DNA of 64,000 nt, taken from contig OZ029915.1 in the NCBI GenBank assembly GCA_964023275.1, positions 20,550,775-20,614,774 on the forward strand, written 5' to 3'. A model generated the notes under the pieces. The model did no database searches and had not been told where the DNA came from. It saw only the letters and a program-made list of their open reading frames with translations. Each line of letters starts with the position of its first letter. Positions within the stretch are counted from its first letter, which is position 1. The DNA comes from Norana najaformis (lineage: Eukaryota; Annelida; Clitellata; Crassiclitellata; Hormogastridae). The translations under genes and the position numbers were made by a program. This document shows positions 46,488 through 57,059 of the stretch, piece by piece.

Positions 46488-47156
46488 CTGCGTTGCATTC
46501 ACATCATCAGCTGTACGTTAGCGTCTGTTGGATAATTGCGCAGTATGGGTGAATGAGATGATGTACTGCCATGGCAGGTAATGAATGAAGGCGCATAAAG
46601 AGATGTATCGGGTTCTTTGAACAGAGAAGGAGCTGAGATTGTCCAGAGACATCGCGTTTATTGCGATCTTATGGCCTATTTCAATACTGCGCTCAAGTTG
46701 TTGGCAAACTTAGAAGCTTGAAGCTCTAAGAGCGTTCTAATGCAGTTGTTTATAACTCATTAATGAAATCTTAAAAGCATTCGAACTTTACCGTTAAATG
46801 CTACTAGATATATACAAAGAGATTTTTCTGTTTATAGCTAGGATTCACGTGATTAGATATTGCTGTCAGACACATTCTCGAGAATCAGATGCAATTTTAC
46901 GGCGCCACTGGGTTTTTTGTCTGCCGTAAACTTTCCGAGAGCAATGGTATTTACATCAGATGCTGAAGAATGCGTCTGATAGCTTCGGGTGTGGCAGTGC
47001 GGAGGCCCTTGCTAAACATCGGCCTTTAGCCGTTGCGTCTGGCTTTTGTATCACATTGTGCAGCACACTCAGTTGATTGCACAATTTTCTTTCGGTCTAA
47101 TCTGCTACAGATACTTACTTACTTAGGAATATTGAGTGTTTGAGGCTAAAGCAGAC

Positions 47157-47288
47157 CTTGCATGACGATCTCTTTGAGTGATAACCGACAGGGTTCGATC
47201 CTTATCGTCGAAAGCAGATTAAGGACTTCAGTTGGAAGATTTCGGTCGATCGTCGAGATTCGAGGCGAACGCCACTTTCCCAGGGTTC
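47157..47288 (-). CDS. RYK: RYK-like Wnt receptor, juxtamembrane/kinase start exon
   Basis: Acceptor ATCGTTAG, donor CAAG|GTCTGC. The 43 codons end RIEPCRLSLKEIVMQ, which joins to GDYGRLYRG and corresponds to RYK 'SRERITLKDVLQEGTFGRI'. Upstream, SPRISTIDRNLPTEVLNLL corresponds to the 'PTLRIEKNDLRSVTLLE' juxtamembrane stretch. The plus strand contains GGGTTCGATCC here, which looks like a tRNA B-box but is explained by this exon. Confidence 0.82.
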
Positions 47289-47509
47289 CTAACGATAAAT
47301 CAGAGCCATTAAATATAGGATAGCCCTAATTAACAACTGCAACTGATTAGAATATTAATTACAATTTAATAATACTTAAATACATAAATGTGTAACTTAA
47401 TTGTATTCTAATTTACTAATGCAATCGGTCGTGATACTAATTGTACTATTTAACAAACAAATCTTATTAAGATACTAATAAAGAAATGCCTCTGATAATA
47501 ACTAGCAAT

Positions 47510-48010
47510 GGAATTGATTGATCAGGATGCTAATTACTGAACATAAATAAACTGATAAATTTAGTTTGAAAGCCGCTTTCTTGCTTACGTATAGGCCTAA
47601 AACTACATAGTGCTGGACGCCAGGCATATTTCGCCGTATCTTATAGGACGAGAAGGAGGCAGATGTCTCAAACATGTCTAAACTTAAACATCCAAAGACC
47701 CAGGGGACATAAGAAGCAACATTGAAAGTACTGGGCTTCGAATGAGGAAGATAATGCCAATTAGGGCCTACAACGGGGTAGTAAACTCTGAGCAAACAAG
47801 ATTTAACCTGTTATCTATATATCCTGCCACCTAAGGGGCTTTCTAAAATAGGACATCTATTTTCATGAATAAGATTGCCTGTACAACATGCAGTGATCTT
47901 TGTAGCTAATACTAGGTATGTATGTATGTAGGTATGTATGCATGTATGTATATGCTGTATATATGTATGTCTGTATTAATTTGATCATTCGTTTAGGTAC
48001 GTTACAAGGG
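47510..48010. other. RYK intron; microsatellite only
   Basis: A (TATG)n tract lies at 47915-47970. No other feature recognised. Confidence 0.5.
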
Positions 48011-48012
48011 TG

Positions 48013-48125
48013 TCATGTAAATGTAAATGTACAAGGTTTTCTATAGTGACTTATGACCTCGACCCTGCTCATTTTGCAATGAATTTTTCAGGTGAGATCC
48101 TTCACCACCGTTGCCCGTTTGACAG
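48013..48125 (-). repeat. S1 SINE fragment (tail and core)
   Basis: CATGTAAATGTAAATGTACAAGG, then TATAGTGACTTATGACCTCGACC, 'CATTTTGCAATGAATTTTTCAGG' and 'GATCCTTCACCACCGTTGCCCG' are the S1 tail and core read backwards. The head is missing. Confidence 0.5.
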
Positions 48126-48241
48126 ATGACATGACTCCCAAAGCTTTCCTCTGCCTTTGTTTCATCCAGTGTTGAGACTCATTGGGTTGATTTAATGCTT
48201 TCAAGCGATGAGTCTTTGTAAGTGGCTCCATTCATAACTAC

Positions 48242-48285
48242 CGTACATTACAGTTACGATGTCTTGTTCAGAAGGACTGACCAAC
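48242..48285 (-). CDS. RYK: RYK-like Wnt receptor, small juxtamembrane exon (predicted)
   Basis: Predicted 44-bp exon between the transmembrane and juxtamembrane exons: acceptor AATGCAG, donor TACG|GTAGTT. It supplies exactly the phase change that the neighbouring exons require (2 in, 1 out) and reads GLVSPSEQDIVTVMY. This resembles the start of the vertebrate RYK juxtamembrane region (QGLSQPSTQTTQYL). It is short and its polypyrimidine tract is weak, so it is less certain than the flanking exons. Confidence 0.55.
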
Positions 48286-48399
48286 CTGCATTCGGTGCAC
48301 TGAGGGTGGCCGAATGTCCGTTTTCTGACGAGATCAGACATTCCGGTTCATCACTTAACTCTTTGTCATTTATCGAATTCCTGAAATCATGAAGGAGTC

Positions 48400-50260
48400 A
48401 ACGCATTAGATGATTATTTTTACATAGGAAAAGCATGGGAACATTTGGTAGGCAATGTGCATGAATATTCAATATAGATAATAAATATATGAGAACATTT
48501 CGAATGCAGTGCACTTTAACATTCAGCACATAATGCATTAGAACATATAGCAGCAGTGTATGAGAGCATTTGGTATAGATCAAGCCTGAAAGAACATTTG
48601 GCATGCATGCATGCACTTCAATGTTTAGTAAAGAAAGATTCGTTATGTGAGTCTATGTAATCGGTTATTGCTGTGTGTTACTCCGTTACTCTTGTAAAAA
48701 GTAATTAGTAACAGCAAAAGTTACCAAAATAGTAATTATTTTAAGTAACGTGTTACAAGTAACGCGGTAACGCACAATACTGTTTAGATGTTACGACCTA
48801 AGGAGTCATATGACCTAATGTGGATTTACCATACCATCTTAGTTACCAGTATTTATAATTCTGGACAACGGTTCATCACTGCTTGATCGCCAGAGGCATT
48901 TTATGCCTTTGAGTAGTGACATCTTTCGATCAGATGTGCACATTAGCAGCACAGATGCACTATAAGCTGTCGCCAAAGTTTTTGAAACGACGCATTAGAA
49001 GTCAAAAAAGGTAAGGAGAAAATCGAAATGATTGATTAATTCACACTTTTTGCATCTTGCATGTATCTTGATTCTGGTGTTCAAAACATGGTCAGCTTAA
49101 TTCAAAATGCACATACCATAGGCATATCATTTCATTTTTAAAAGCTGAAGTAGAGATGGAAAGATAGCAATAAAATATACTGATAAAACCGTGCAGGTAA
49201 AAACCTAAGATGCAAAAATAAAAAGGAAAGGCTCAAGTCCTAGGAATGAATAATTTCAGTTCTAAGAGTAGATTCTGTCAACAGAAAACCCCGCGAAGCT
49301 TATGAGCATGCAGGTTCTTTTACATATGATTTACGATTATTATTCAACGAGTGCTTCCAGCAGACAATGCTATACTTTTTATTGGTAATCAGGTATGGAA
49401 TTCATTGCGATCTAACTTCGTTTAGCGACTCTTTATTGCTTTGCGAACCCTCAAAGGCGTGTTGCTCAATCATAGTAAGCAATACAGTAAGTGTATTTGA
49501 TTGCCAGATATCGTATTTCGATCGACATTAATGTCTGCTGTAGTCAGACGTTACTCTTATGGTGCTTGCTGCTATATTTGTAGTCCATAACTGTTGGTGC
49601 CACTTAACCCGAACCTGGAACTGGTCTTAGGTGGTGCGAAACAACACCAGCCTCAGCAGCCAGCCTGATGACATAACCAAGTACAAGACCATCAATACGA
49701 CCTGCCCTGACGCCATTCTCCGCCAAGCACCGACTCCTACTCTAACTGGTTTGACCTAATCGAATAACGATCACACCCACACTACTCTTTCTCTATCGTT
49801 CCATCCTCCTTCTCTTTGGCCCCTTCTCTTCCTTCATTTCCACTGCTGGCTCTTTATAGATACTACTTATCTATACGAGGCAAGAGAATTATCTATGATT
49901 ACAGCCATGCAAACATGAAACAAATGCTCTTCTCAAATATTCCCGAACAGATAAGACCGATATCTCATATATGTAAATAGCCAAAGGACTGATGGCAATT
50001 TAAAGAATTCTTAATATAATATCCAATGATAGACGTGATTTATGAATATCTGTCAATTGTTGGGATAACGAAAGAGAAGACGCTCACGAGCCACCAAATT
50101 CCACTCTCGTCAGTTTTCCCATTTCTCTCAGCTTAAACACAACTCACCCTAGCCTCCTCTCCCCTTCTCTCTCTGGTCTCTTGGAAACCGGACTTGGTTC
50201 TTGACATGGCATTTTTGGACAACCCCACGTACTTGACGCGGCGCTCCTGAATAAGCTGCT
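48400..50260. other. RYK intron; mostly unassigned
   Basis: Contains a possible decayed non-LTR fragment from about 49590 onward leading to the LINE-like tail at 50260-50325. I could not identify a protein domain in it. Confidence 0.35.
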
Positions 50261-50325
50261 GCCCTGCGCTTAGCTTTTAAGTAACGCTGTAGTAATTTCG
50301 AGTTTACAATTACAATTACGACAAT
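50260..50325 (+). repeat. LINE/SINE 3' tail fragment
   Basis: TTTTAAGTAACGCTGTAGTAATTTCGAG then TTTACAATTACAATTACG: same tail type as at 10985 and 28690. Confidence 0.5.
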
Positions 50326-50869
50326 CATCTCATGTAATTAGCCATTGTCTGTAGTCTTCTACTTTGCAGCGGTGAATCATAGTCGCTATGAGTCAGCTCT
50401 GCACCTTTGCATACGATGGCTTTGCCAGTCACTAAGTCTTTTGTGCTTGGGGCTCAATTGGATAATCATTGACTTGCCGCGGCCATAATATATTCTCTGC
50501 TGTAGCAACGTGAAGTACACTACACGCTTAGAAGCCTGCGCTGAAGAAATACGAGTAACTTCAACATGCAGTTCAAAGTATTGTTCTTCAGCGATACATG
50601 CCAGAATGCTCACAGGCATCTATTATTGTGATCATTATATTATGCCGATAAATATATCACTGGATTCATATTAAAACGCAGGCCTCCCACCTAAAATGTA
50701 TAAAGCTTCTGCGAATATGGTAGACATACGGCTTAGACTATGAGTATTTAAGTAAGCATAAGTGTCGACTGTTGAATGATTTTAGTTTTGGAGAATCAGA
50801 CTAAGCATTGTCTTGACCGCGGATGTTGGATGGGACATAAAGGCAGCAGTCGATATATATGCTACATAC

Positions 50870-51017
50870 CCGCTCTGACTGTTTTTGGACCTTGTGCAGG
50901 AGACGTAGAGAGCGAGAACGATGACGGCAATGATAACGACGACAGCAAGAGAGCATCCAATGCTGACGTAGAAGATGGATTGAGATTTAGGAGGACTGGC
51001 CTCACTTTCACCAAAAC
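50870..51017 (-). CDS. RYK: RYK-like Wnt receptor, transmembrane exon
   Basis: Acceptor GATTGTAG, donor GCGG|GTATGT on the minus strand. It reads FGESEASPPKSQSIFYVSIG, CSLAVVVIIAVIVLALYVS, CTRSKNSQSG. The roughly 24-residue hydrophobic helix flanked by SIFYVSIG and a basic CTRSK stop-transfer matches the RYK 'TRVFYISVG...' transmembrane entry. The receptor is thus type I. 148 bp, phase 1 in, phase 2 out. Confidence 0.88.
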
Positions 51018-51261
51018 CTACAATCAATCACGGCAGCAAACAGGCAATTCTTGACCTGTACTCCCACTCGGTTTAGGAACGGAACATAGTATGTGCCTAG
51101 TGCAGGATATTACTTATGATCCCTATTCATTGGGTTTAGGGTTCAGCGCTTTAACCCATTTTGCCCAGTGAGTGTTACGCATCTGATCATGCATGAGTGA
51201 GTTTTATGCAGCAGCTCGTTTGAGGGTTTCTGCGAGACCATATACAAATGTCCAAGGCAGA

Positions 51262-51345
51262 GTTATAATTGTAATCTGTAATCAGAAATTTGTATAGCGC
51301 CGCTTCAACAGAAACTAATCAGAGGCGCTCTTTGCGCTACCCTTA
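51262..51345 (-). repeat. LINE/SINE 3' tail fragment
   Basis: Reverse copy of the tail phrase: AATTGTAATCTGTAATCAG, GTATAGCGCCGCTTC, AACAGAAACTAATCAGAGGCGC. Confidence 0.55.
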
Positions 51346-51639
51346 TAACTATATACACTCATATGTAATCAATGGTACGTACAATTGCTTCGTGCATAGG
51401 ACTATATGAGTGCATGGATCGATGAATGCATACATACGTAGATATATGCATGCAAACATATGCATACCCACCGGTTTAACCACCCACCCACACACACAAA
51501 TAAGCATACGTGTGCATACATACATACATAAATTATATATATATAATAAATCTGTGTTGCATAGGAAAAAAGAGCTGCGAGTTCTCTTCACCGATTAAAG
51601 CATACGCAGCAAAGGAAAGCCAAACAATGGCAGAGAACC

Positions 51640-51803
51640 AGCGGCGGATTTAGTTATAGGCGTGGGGGCCGGTTCGCCCCCGCTCCCCTCTTAGTTATAT
51701 GCTGGCGCCCCTGAGACCAGACCCGTTCTGGTGGACTGACAGAATGTGGCGCCCCTCAGAAGGTACTCTTGCTCCCCACGCATTCAATCCTGGAGCCGCC
51801 ACT
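51640..51803 (+). mobile_element. 165-bp MITE, copy 2, with target duplication
   Basis: Ends AGCGGCGGATTTAG and CTGGAGCCGCCACT (imperfect inverted repeats), flanked by a perfect 10-bp direct repeat GCAGAGAACC (51630-51639 and 51804-51813). Internal sequence matches copy 1 at 35069-35233. No coding capacity. In the RYK intron between 51017 and 52080. Confidence 0.8.
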
Positions 51804-51865
51804 GCAGAGAACCCCGAGGATCCGCTTCATGGCTGAGCTGTGGAGGTATAAAAGAACCTCAGACT

Positions 51866-51897
<32 letters not shown>
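51866..51897 (+). repeat. (CCG)n microsatellite
   Basis: About ten perfect CCG units in an AT-rich intron. Confidence 0.95.
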
Positions 51898-51899
<2 letters not shown>

Positions 51900-52079
51900 A
51901 GTCTATGATACGACGATATGACTATCAAAGATGAAATGGTCCAATAAGTCAACATACATAGAAATAAATAGATCGACTGATGTTTTTATGGGATCAAAAG
52001 TAGGTCACTCTCCGTCAAAACACAGAGCATCCAAATCACTACAGGTCTTATAAACTGCTCTATCTTATGTAGCACTCAC

Positions 52080-52124
52080 GGATCCACACAGTGCCGATCG
52101 TTTCAATTCCTTCTATGCTGTCGT
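52080..52124 (-). CDS. RYK: RYK-like Wnt receptor, small extracellular linker exon (predicted)
   Basis: Predicted 45-bp exon: acceptor TTTTTTATAG, donor ATCC|GTGAGT (both strong). It preserves phase 1 on both sides and reads DDSIEGIETIGTVWIR between the WIF domain end and the transmembrane exon. It is phase-neutral, so the neighbouring exons would also join without it. Vertebrate RYK has a linker of about 30 residues here, which favours inclusion. Confidence 0.6.
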
Positions 52125-52506
52125 CTATAAAAAAGTAGAGGTCAAACAACCGCTCTTGTTCACTTACTGGTTAGTCCGGTTACACTTGGTTCCGGCTGGA
52201 GTCTCTGCTGACTAATGGTCCGCGATTGTTGAAGACCTTTCAGTTAGAAACACATTATTCATTATTTATTATTACCAGCTATATCTAATTATTTCTGCAG
52301 CCGCACAGCGTTTGAACTTCGAAAGAACATCCCAAACGCCATTATTTGTAGAAATAACCAACGTAATAGAACCCGCTGTAGCTTTGTATATCTTAACAGT
52401 TTCCGTTCACATACTTTGTGGCTTCCAGTTCTTCGATATTTTCTTAAGAGCATCGACATAAGAGAAGGCAGACATAGGCCTTACATTGCTATCGTTGTTG
52501 CCTGCT

Positions 52507-52508
<2 letters not shown>

Positions 52509-52582
<74 letters not shown>

Positions 52583-52691
52583 GAGGAAGAGAGAGACAGA
52601 GAGACAAAGAGAGAGAGAAAGAGAGAGACAGAGAGACAGAGAGAGAGAGAGAAAGAGAGAGACAGAGAGACAGAGAGAGAGAGAACAGAAT
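52509..52691 (+). repeat. (GA)n microsatellite, long
   Basis: About 70 bp of pure GA followed by GACAGA/GAAAGA variants to 52691. Short open frames of Arg-Glu are artefacts. Confidence 0.96.
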
Positions 52692-53714
52692 AGAACAGAA
52701 ATTACAGGACAAAGGATACAACAAAGATAAGAGAAAATACAGTGGACGCTAGACGAGTAAAACGCAAACAGGGAACAAGCGAAGACAGAAAATGTTGTAG
52801 ACAGAAAGAAAGAATAAAGGCTGGAAGAAAGGTTGAAAGCAAGAAAGAAAACGAATGAACGAATGAATGAATAGATGGATGAATGAAGAAAGCTAAGAAA
52901 GGCAAAGAAGACAGATAAGACTATTCTGAAAAGTGTATCAATGCATCCACAGAAATTCTTAAAACTAATAACTCTTCGAATATCAGTTATTCTGCTAAGT
53001 TATTCGAATATCAGTTATTTCACCTCAATGAGTCATAGGTCACCAGGTCACCTTTAATGAAAGTCGATATAATCGCCGTAAACGTCATCATTAATTCTCG
53101 TTAAAATCGCCCGTCATATCAGCCTGCATGGGCTGCTGTCTAATGACAACTAAGATATCGAACGACGTGAGGTAACGGGTGAATCCTTCTAATCACAAAC
53201 GATGTCGTCTATGTCACATCGTCATAAGTGCATCATCGTACTTAATTCTGATAGCCACTGGAGAAAATTAGGAATCTCTAAAAGTTCTACTGTAACCCTA
53301 ACTAACCCCTGATCTATCATACCTGAGTTAGGTGTATAGCTTATCTGTCATATGTCCGATTGGCAGCTAAGAATCGACTTCTTGCAAAGTACCAATACTC
53401 ATCCTGATTAGGAAATCTATTCACTCTCAGCACTGTCTCATTTTTAATTGAAATTGAAATTACCCTACTGAAAAACATTCTCTTTTATCAGCATGATTTG
53501 TTGCTCAGACAAAATCCTCGAATAATGGTTGTAATTTCATGCAGACATACTAAATGGTGCAGCGCCATCTGCACTAGTTACGTGCACGGTCTCGCGAAGC
53601 ACAGTCAAGCGATGAGACCTTCTGGTATGCTCTTGAAAGCTCTATTGGAAGTCCATGTAAACATTCTTCCATATGAACGCGTCTTTAAGAAGAAAGAGGG
53701 AGAATACGGCTGAC

Positions 53715-53846
53715 CTCTGAGACATGGCTTCTTGCGTCGAATGTCCAAAGAGATGAGATTCGACGGATTTGTCGACACATTCAACTGAATCTTCACTTCC
53801 ACTTCGATGCTCAATAATCCAGTACATAGAAGACTTATGCTAAACC
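53715..53846 (-). CDS. RYK: RYK-like Wnt receptor, WIF domain exon (C-terminal part)
   Basis: Acceptor ATGTTTAG, donor AGAG|GTCAGC. It reads GFSISLLCTGLLSIEVEVK, IQLNVSTNPSNLISLDIRR, KKPCLR. This matches the end of the RYK WIF domain, 'FRVELSCTGKVDSEVMILMQLNLTV', with the two WIF cysteines (LLC, KPC), one NVS glycosylation sequon and a tetrabasic RRKK at the site of the vertebrate KRRK cleavage sequence. 132 bp, phase 1 in and out. Confidence 0.87.
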
Positions 53847-53894
53847 CTAAACATATGCACATGAATAATATCAAATGCATGCGCAGTACATGGT

Positions 53895-53970
53895 GATAAT
53901 GATGATGGTGACGATAACGATGATGATGATGATGATACTATGAAAATGACGACTATGACGACGACAATAA
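53895..53970 (+). repeat. (GAT/GAC)n trinucleotide tract
   Basis: Imperfect GATGAT/GACGAC repeat close to the WIF exon acceptor. Confidence 0.85.
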
Positions 53971-54781
53971 CGATGCATATGAATTCATTATGAATATGTT
54001 GTCCTGGCATTTTTAAAAGTGGCAGTTTGAAAGTGCTTTGAAAAGCACCGGTATCGATAGCTCGATTTAAGCGGATCTCCATGCTGTGAGAGCCATTGTA
54101 ATTTTCTTTTAAAGGCGCAAGATAGACTCTTAAATACAAAATGCTCATAACAGACAGACTCAACAGCCTTTTTTACCAATTCAAAAGCAAGCCAAATGCC
54201 TCGAGCAGAGAAACTTTAAGTCCAATCTGTGTTAATTCAATGCGATAGTGTTGTGTTTAATTGGCTAGCGCTACAAAAGACATGTTTTAGTTCGAAATGT
54301 CATAAAGCGAACGACTTATTAAAAGAAAATTAAATCTGTTCGCCTTTCTTTCCTTTAATCGGCGTTTGTTTAGCGTTGTATGATGTTTCTGCTGTTTAGT
54401 TTTCATCATAACAGGTTATGCTGCAATCCACTTCTGCTGTTCTAGTACATTGTGATGCACTGAATGTTTCACTCAGCAGTCTGTCGCATTGAATTGCTGT
54501 GCATTGAATTCTGCAATTGCTATTCGCCTGTAGTGTACTGTAATGTAATGTATTGTATTCTACTGTAATGCATTCTAGCATAATTTGTTGCATTTATACT
54601 TAATTGCTGTAGCCTTCTACTGAATTGCAATCATTTGTTACTGTTGGTCTGTACTGTATTCACTGTGACTGAATGGGAGTTTTATCACATTGTATTGCAA
54701 TGAATTGTACTTTATGGCAATTTCTAGACTAGTGTTTTGTTTAATTAGTAGCCCTGTATTACGTCATCCTCTCCTTCTTAC

Positions 54782-54881
54782 CGGCTGGCTTGGTGGGAAC
54801 GGTTCCGTTGGTGGGAATGCTGGCTATTGGTTGGTACATAGCATGGAGGTTGGAGACGCTGATTGCCAAGCTGTAGAACAT
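54782..54881 (-). CDS. RYK: RYK-like Wnt receptor, WIF domain exon (middle part)
   Basis: Acceptor TTTTGCAG, donor GCCG|GTAAGA. It reads MFYSLAISVSNLHAMYQPI, ASIPTNGTVPTKPA, corresponding to RYK 'VEYKLGFQVDNVLAMDMPQV...GEVPRT'. One NGT sequon. The ATG at its start is internal, not an initiator. 100 bp, phase 0 in, phase 1 out. Confidence 0.84.
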
Positions 54882-55052
54882 CTGCAAAATATAATTGCCA
54901 GCTACAATTGACCGATAGACTCGCTTCACAGTCGACCTAAAGAGATCGTCTCTATCTCTCTCTATCTCTCTCACTGTTTTTCTCTCCCTCTTGGTGTCTC
55001 TCTACTTCTCCCTCTTTGTCTCTGTCTAGCCATCTTATCAGGCCTCCTTCGT

Positions 55053-55397
55053 TTGACAACTCAAAATTACTGGGCGGACCGAGACGTCGTTGAGCGAATG
55101 CGAGGGGACGCAGCACAGATCCGTCTAATTAGCCGATCGAAACACAAGATAGATGAGCGACGCCAAGCGACAGATGCGAACATTGATAAAAACATAAAAA
55201 CACTCGTCTTTAGAAAAAAGAAACCGTCACCTACTAGCCAACTTCCGTCGGAAATCGTATATAGAACATCCGGAGCTACACTCGGTGATTTATGCGAACA
55301 GGAAACAGTAGCGCGACCAGAAGACTTAGACAAAAGTGTACAGCCCACTACCAGACAGTTTGTGTGCCATTTCATAGTCATCGGCAGAAGTGTCTGA
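55053..55397 (+). other. Open frame of unknown nature, antisense in a RYK intron
   Basis: A stop-free plus-strand stretch of about 114 codons, charged (KHKIDERRQA, RKKKPSPTSQLPS), with no family resemblance that I recognise. It starts right after a T/C-rich tract (54950-55027) ending in a possible acceptor (CTAG/CAG). It could be an exon of an unrelated gene, or chance. Confidence 0.2.
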
Positions 55398-56325
55398 TTA
55401 AGATCTTAGTACATGTGCAGTAGTACCAGATAATTCATTTTTGACCATGGTAATCCTAGGGGGTTTCAGTCTGACGGAATAATTACACGGATTAGCGCAA
55501 GCAACAATTGATTTGGGGTGGCATTGTTTTATATTACGCACGAGGAAGATTCCTCCCAGCAACTCGATTTATGGAGGTCAACAGGGTCAATACAGCGACA
55601 GCATTATAATCGCAGATCAATCTTTCCCTGATCGATCTGGATATAAACCGTGTTCCAGTTCATTCTCTTTAAGTGCCATGAGTAATAGCAACCCAGCAAC
55701 GATCCCGCGTCTCATTTTAAGCACTTTGTTTGTGTCGGCAATTGCGTCGTCGTTTCACTCATTATTTTCCCATTTAAATCGTTCGATCCGAGGATCTTTG
55801 TAAGCAGCATGGCTTGGCACCTTAGTGTACCGTGTAATGACAGCGCAACTGATCTATCTGTTGTGCTCCTCTTACATGAAAGATTCATCCGCAAGTGTCA
55901 TTTAATAATTTTTGAGGACTTCCATTGTTGTCAATTCAAAGACATCGGCTTACTCTTAGAACGCTATATTCCAGTTCATTCGGTTATTTATCCCACAAAC
56001 TGATTGACTGTGTCTTTCGAAACGAAGAAACGGGGTTCTCTATTTCCGTTGGTGCCAGATTCATGTCCGATGTAATAACTAGTGTAAATTAAATGCTTGT
56101 TACAGAAAGATCCATTATTACTAGGCTATATGTTTCCAGTTCAAAGCCACCTAATCCTATTTTACTCATTCAATCATGCGTGTCAAAACAGCGCAACTTG
56201 AAGGCTGAAGAATAAATTGCAAGTAAATAATATTAACAACGAATCCTCAAAAACATACGCCGCTATGTGTATCAACTGCAATCAAAAGATAATGGTTTTG
56301 TAATAAACTTCTGCTTACGCGCACG

Positions 56326-56500
56326 TATGTGTGTATGTACGTGTAGATATATGCATGTCTATCTGCCTGTCTGTATGCTTGTATGTTTGTATGTTTGCGT
56401 GTAATATGTGTTTATGTACTATGTGCGTTTGCAAAATGTATGTAGAATGTATGTATGTAATATGTTTGTATGCACAATGTATGCATGTTATGCATGTATG
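56326..56500 (+). repeat. (TGTA/TGTT)n microsatellite
   Basis: About 175 bp of imperfect TGTATG/TGTTTG repeats ending 20 bp from the donor of the WIF exon at 56520. Confidence 0.88.
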
Positions 56501-56519
56501 CAGTGTCATTGGGGTTTAC

Positions 56520-56662
56520 CTTAGTTTCTGGCAGGTAGGTGGGGTGATCATTGAACCAATCGAAGTAGATTTCCGTTATCTCAGTCTTGATGGGAAGATT
56601 AAAGGACAGAGCATAGTCATTTACGTAGCCATTTCTCGCGTAGTACAATTCACCTGGAACAC
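56520..56662 (-). CDS. RYK: RYK-like Wnt receptor, WIF domain exon (N-terminal part, first exon found)
   Basis: Acceptor GTTTCAG (a second AG nine bases downstream is also possible), donor AAG|GTAAAC. It reads VPGELYYARNGYVNDYALS, FNLPIKTEITEIYFDWFND, HPTYLPETK, matching RYK 'LDAELYYVRNDLISHYALSFSL' and 'FTWHAK'. The WIF domain is the Wnt-binding module in the extracellular part. The exon enters with two bases, so at least one upstream exon (signal peptide and first WIF strand) must exist, at higher coordinates or beyond the window; I did not find it. Minus strand, 143 bp, phase 0 out. Confidence 0.88.
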
Positions 56663-57059
56663 CTGAAACGACAAATTCACCAGCCTAGCTGTTAGCTATT
56701 ATTAGCTGTATATTATTAGCTATTATCATGCCTGCTATTAGTCAGCTATGTTTCAATATATAATTAGTGGAGGTATTATTTGATTACTCTTCATAATAAT
56801 CATTTTCTTTACATCTATCTGTTTGCAGAATTGGAATAGGCAGAATTTTTGCCAGTAGTAACTGCGCCTCGCACTACCTTTACAGGAGATCTAAGCCTAT
56901 CCTAAGCCAGAATAAAGGAGGAAGGTTCTGTGATGTTCTTGCAACCCATCCAGGTGAAACAACCTTAGCAACAGAAACAACGCAACAGATTCATATATCA
57001 AAGTGCAGGATGAGTGGAGATGAAGGAAGCTGCACAAGCTTACGACGGTTGATGGGCCG

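Noticed and set aside
47170..47220. tRNA-like B-box GGGTTCGATCC on the plus strand
   Set aside because: No A-box at proper distance, and the sequence is better explained as the RYK exon 47157-47288 read on the other strand.
50386..50619. 77-codon minus-strand frame in the RYK intron as an additional kinase exon
   Set aside because: Does not resemble any RYK segment, and phases of the neighbouring exons are satisfied without it.
52416..52752. Arg-Glu and Leu-Ser frames
   Set aside because: Translations of the (GA)n microsatellite.
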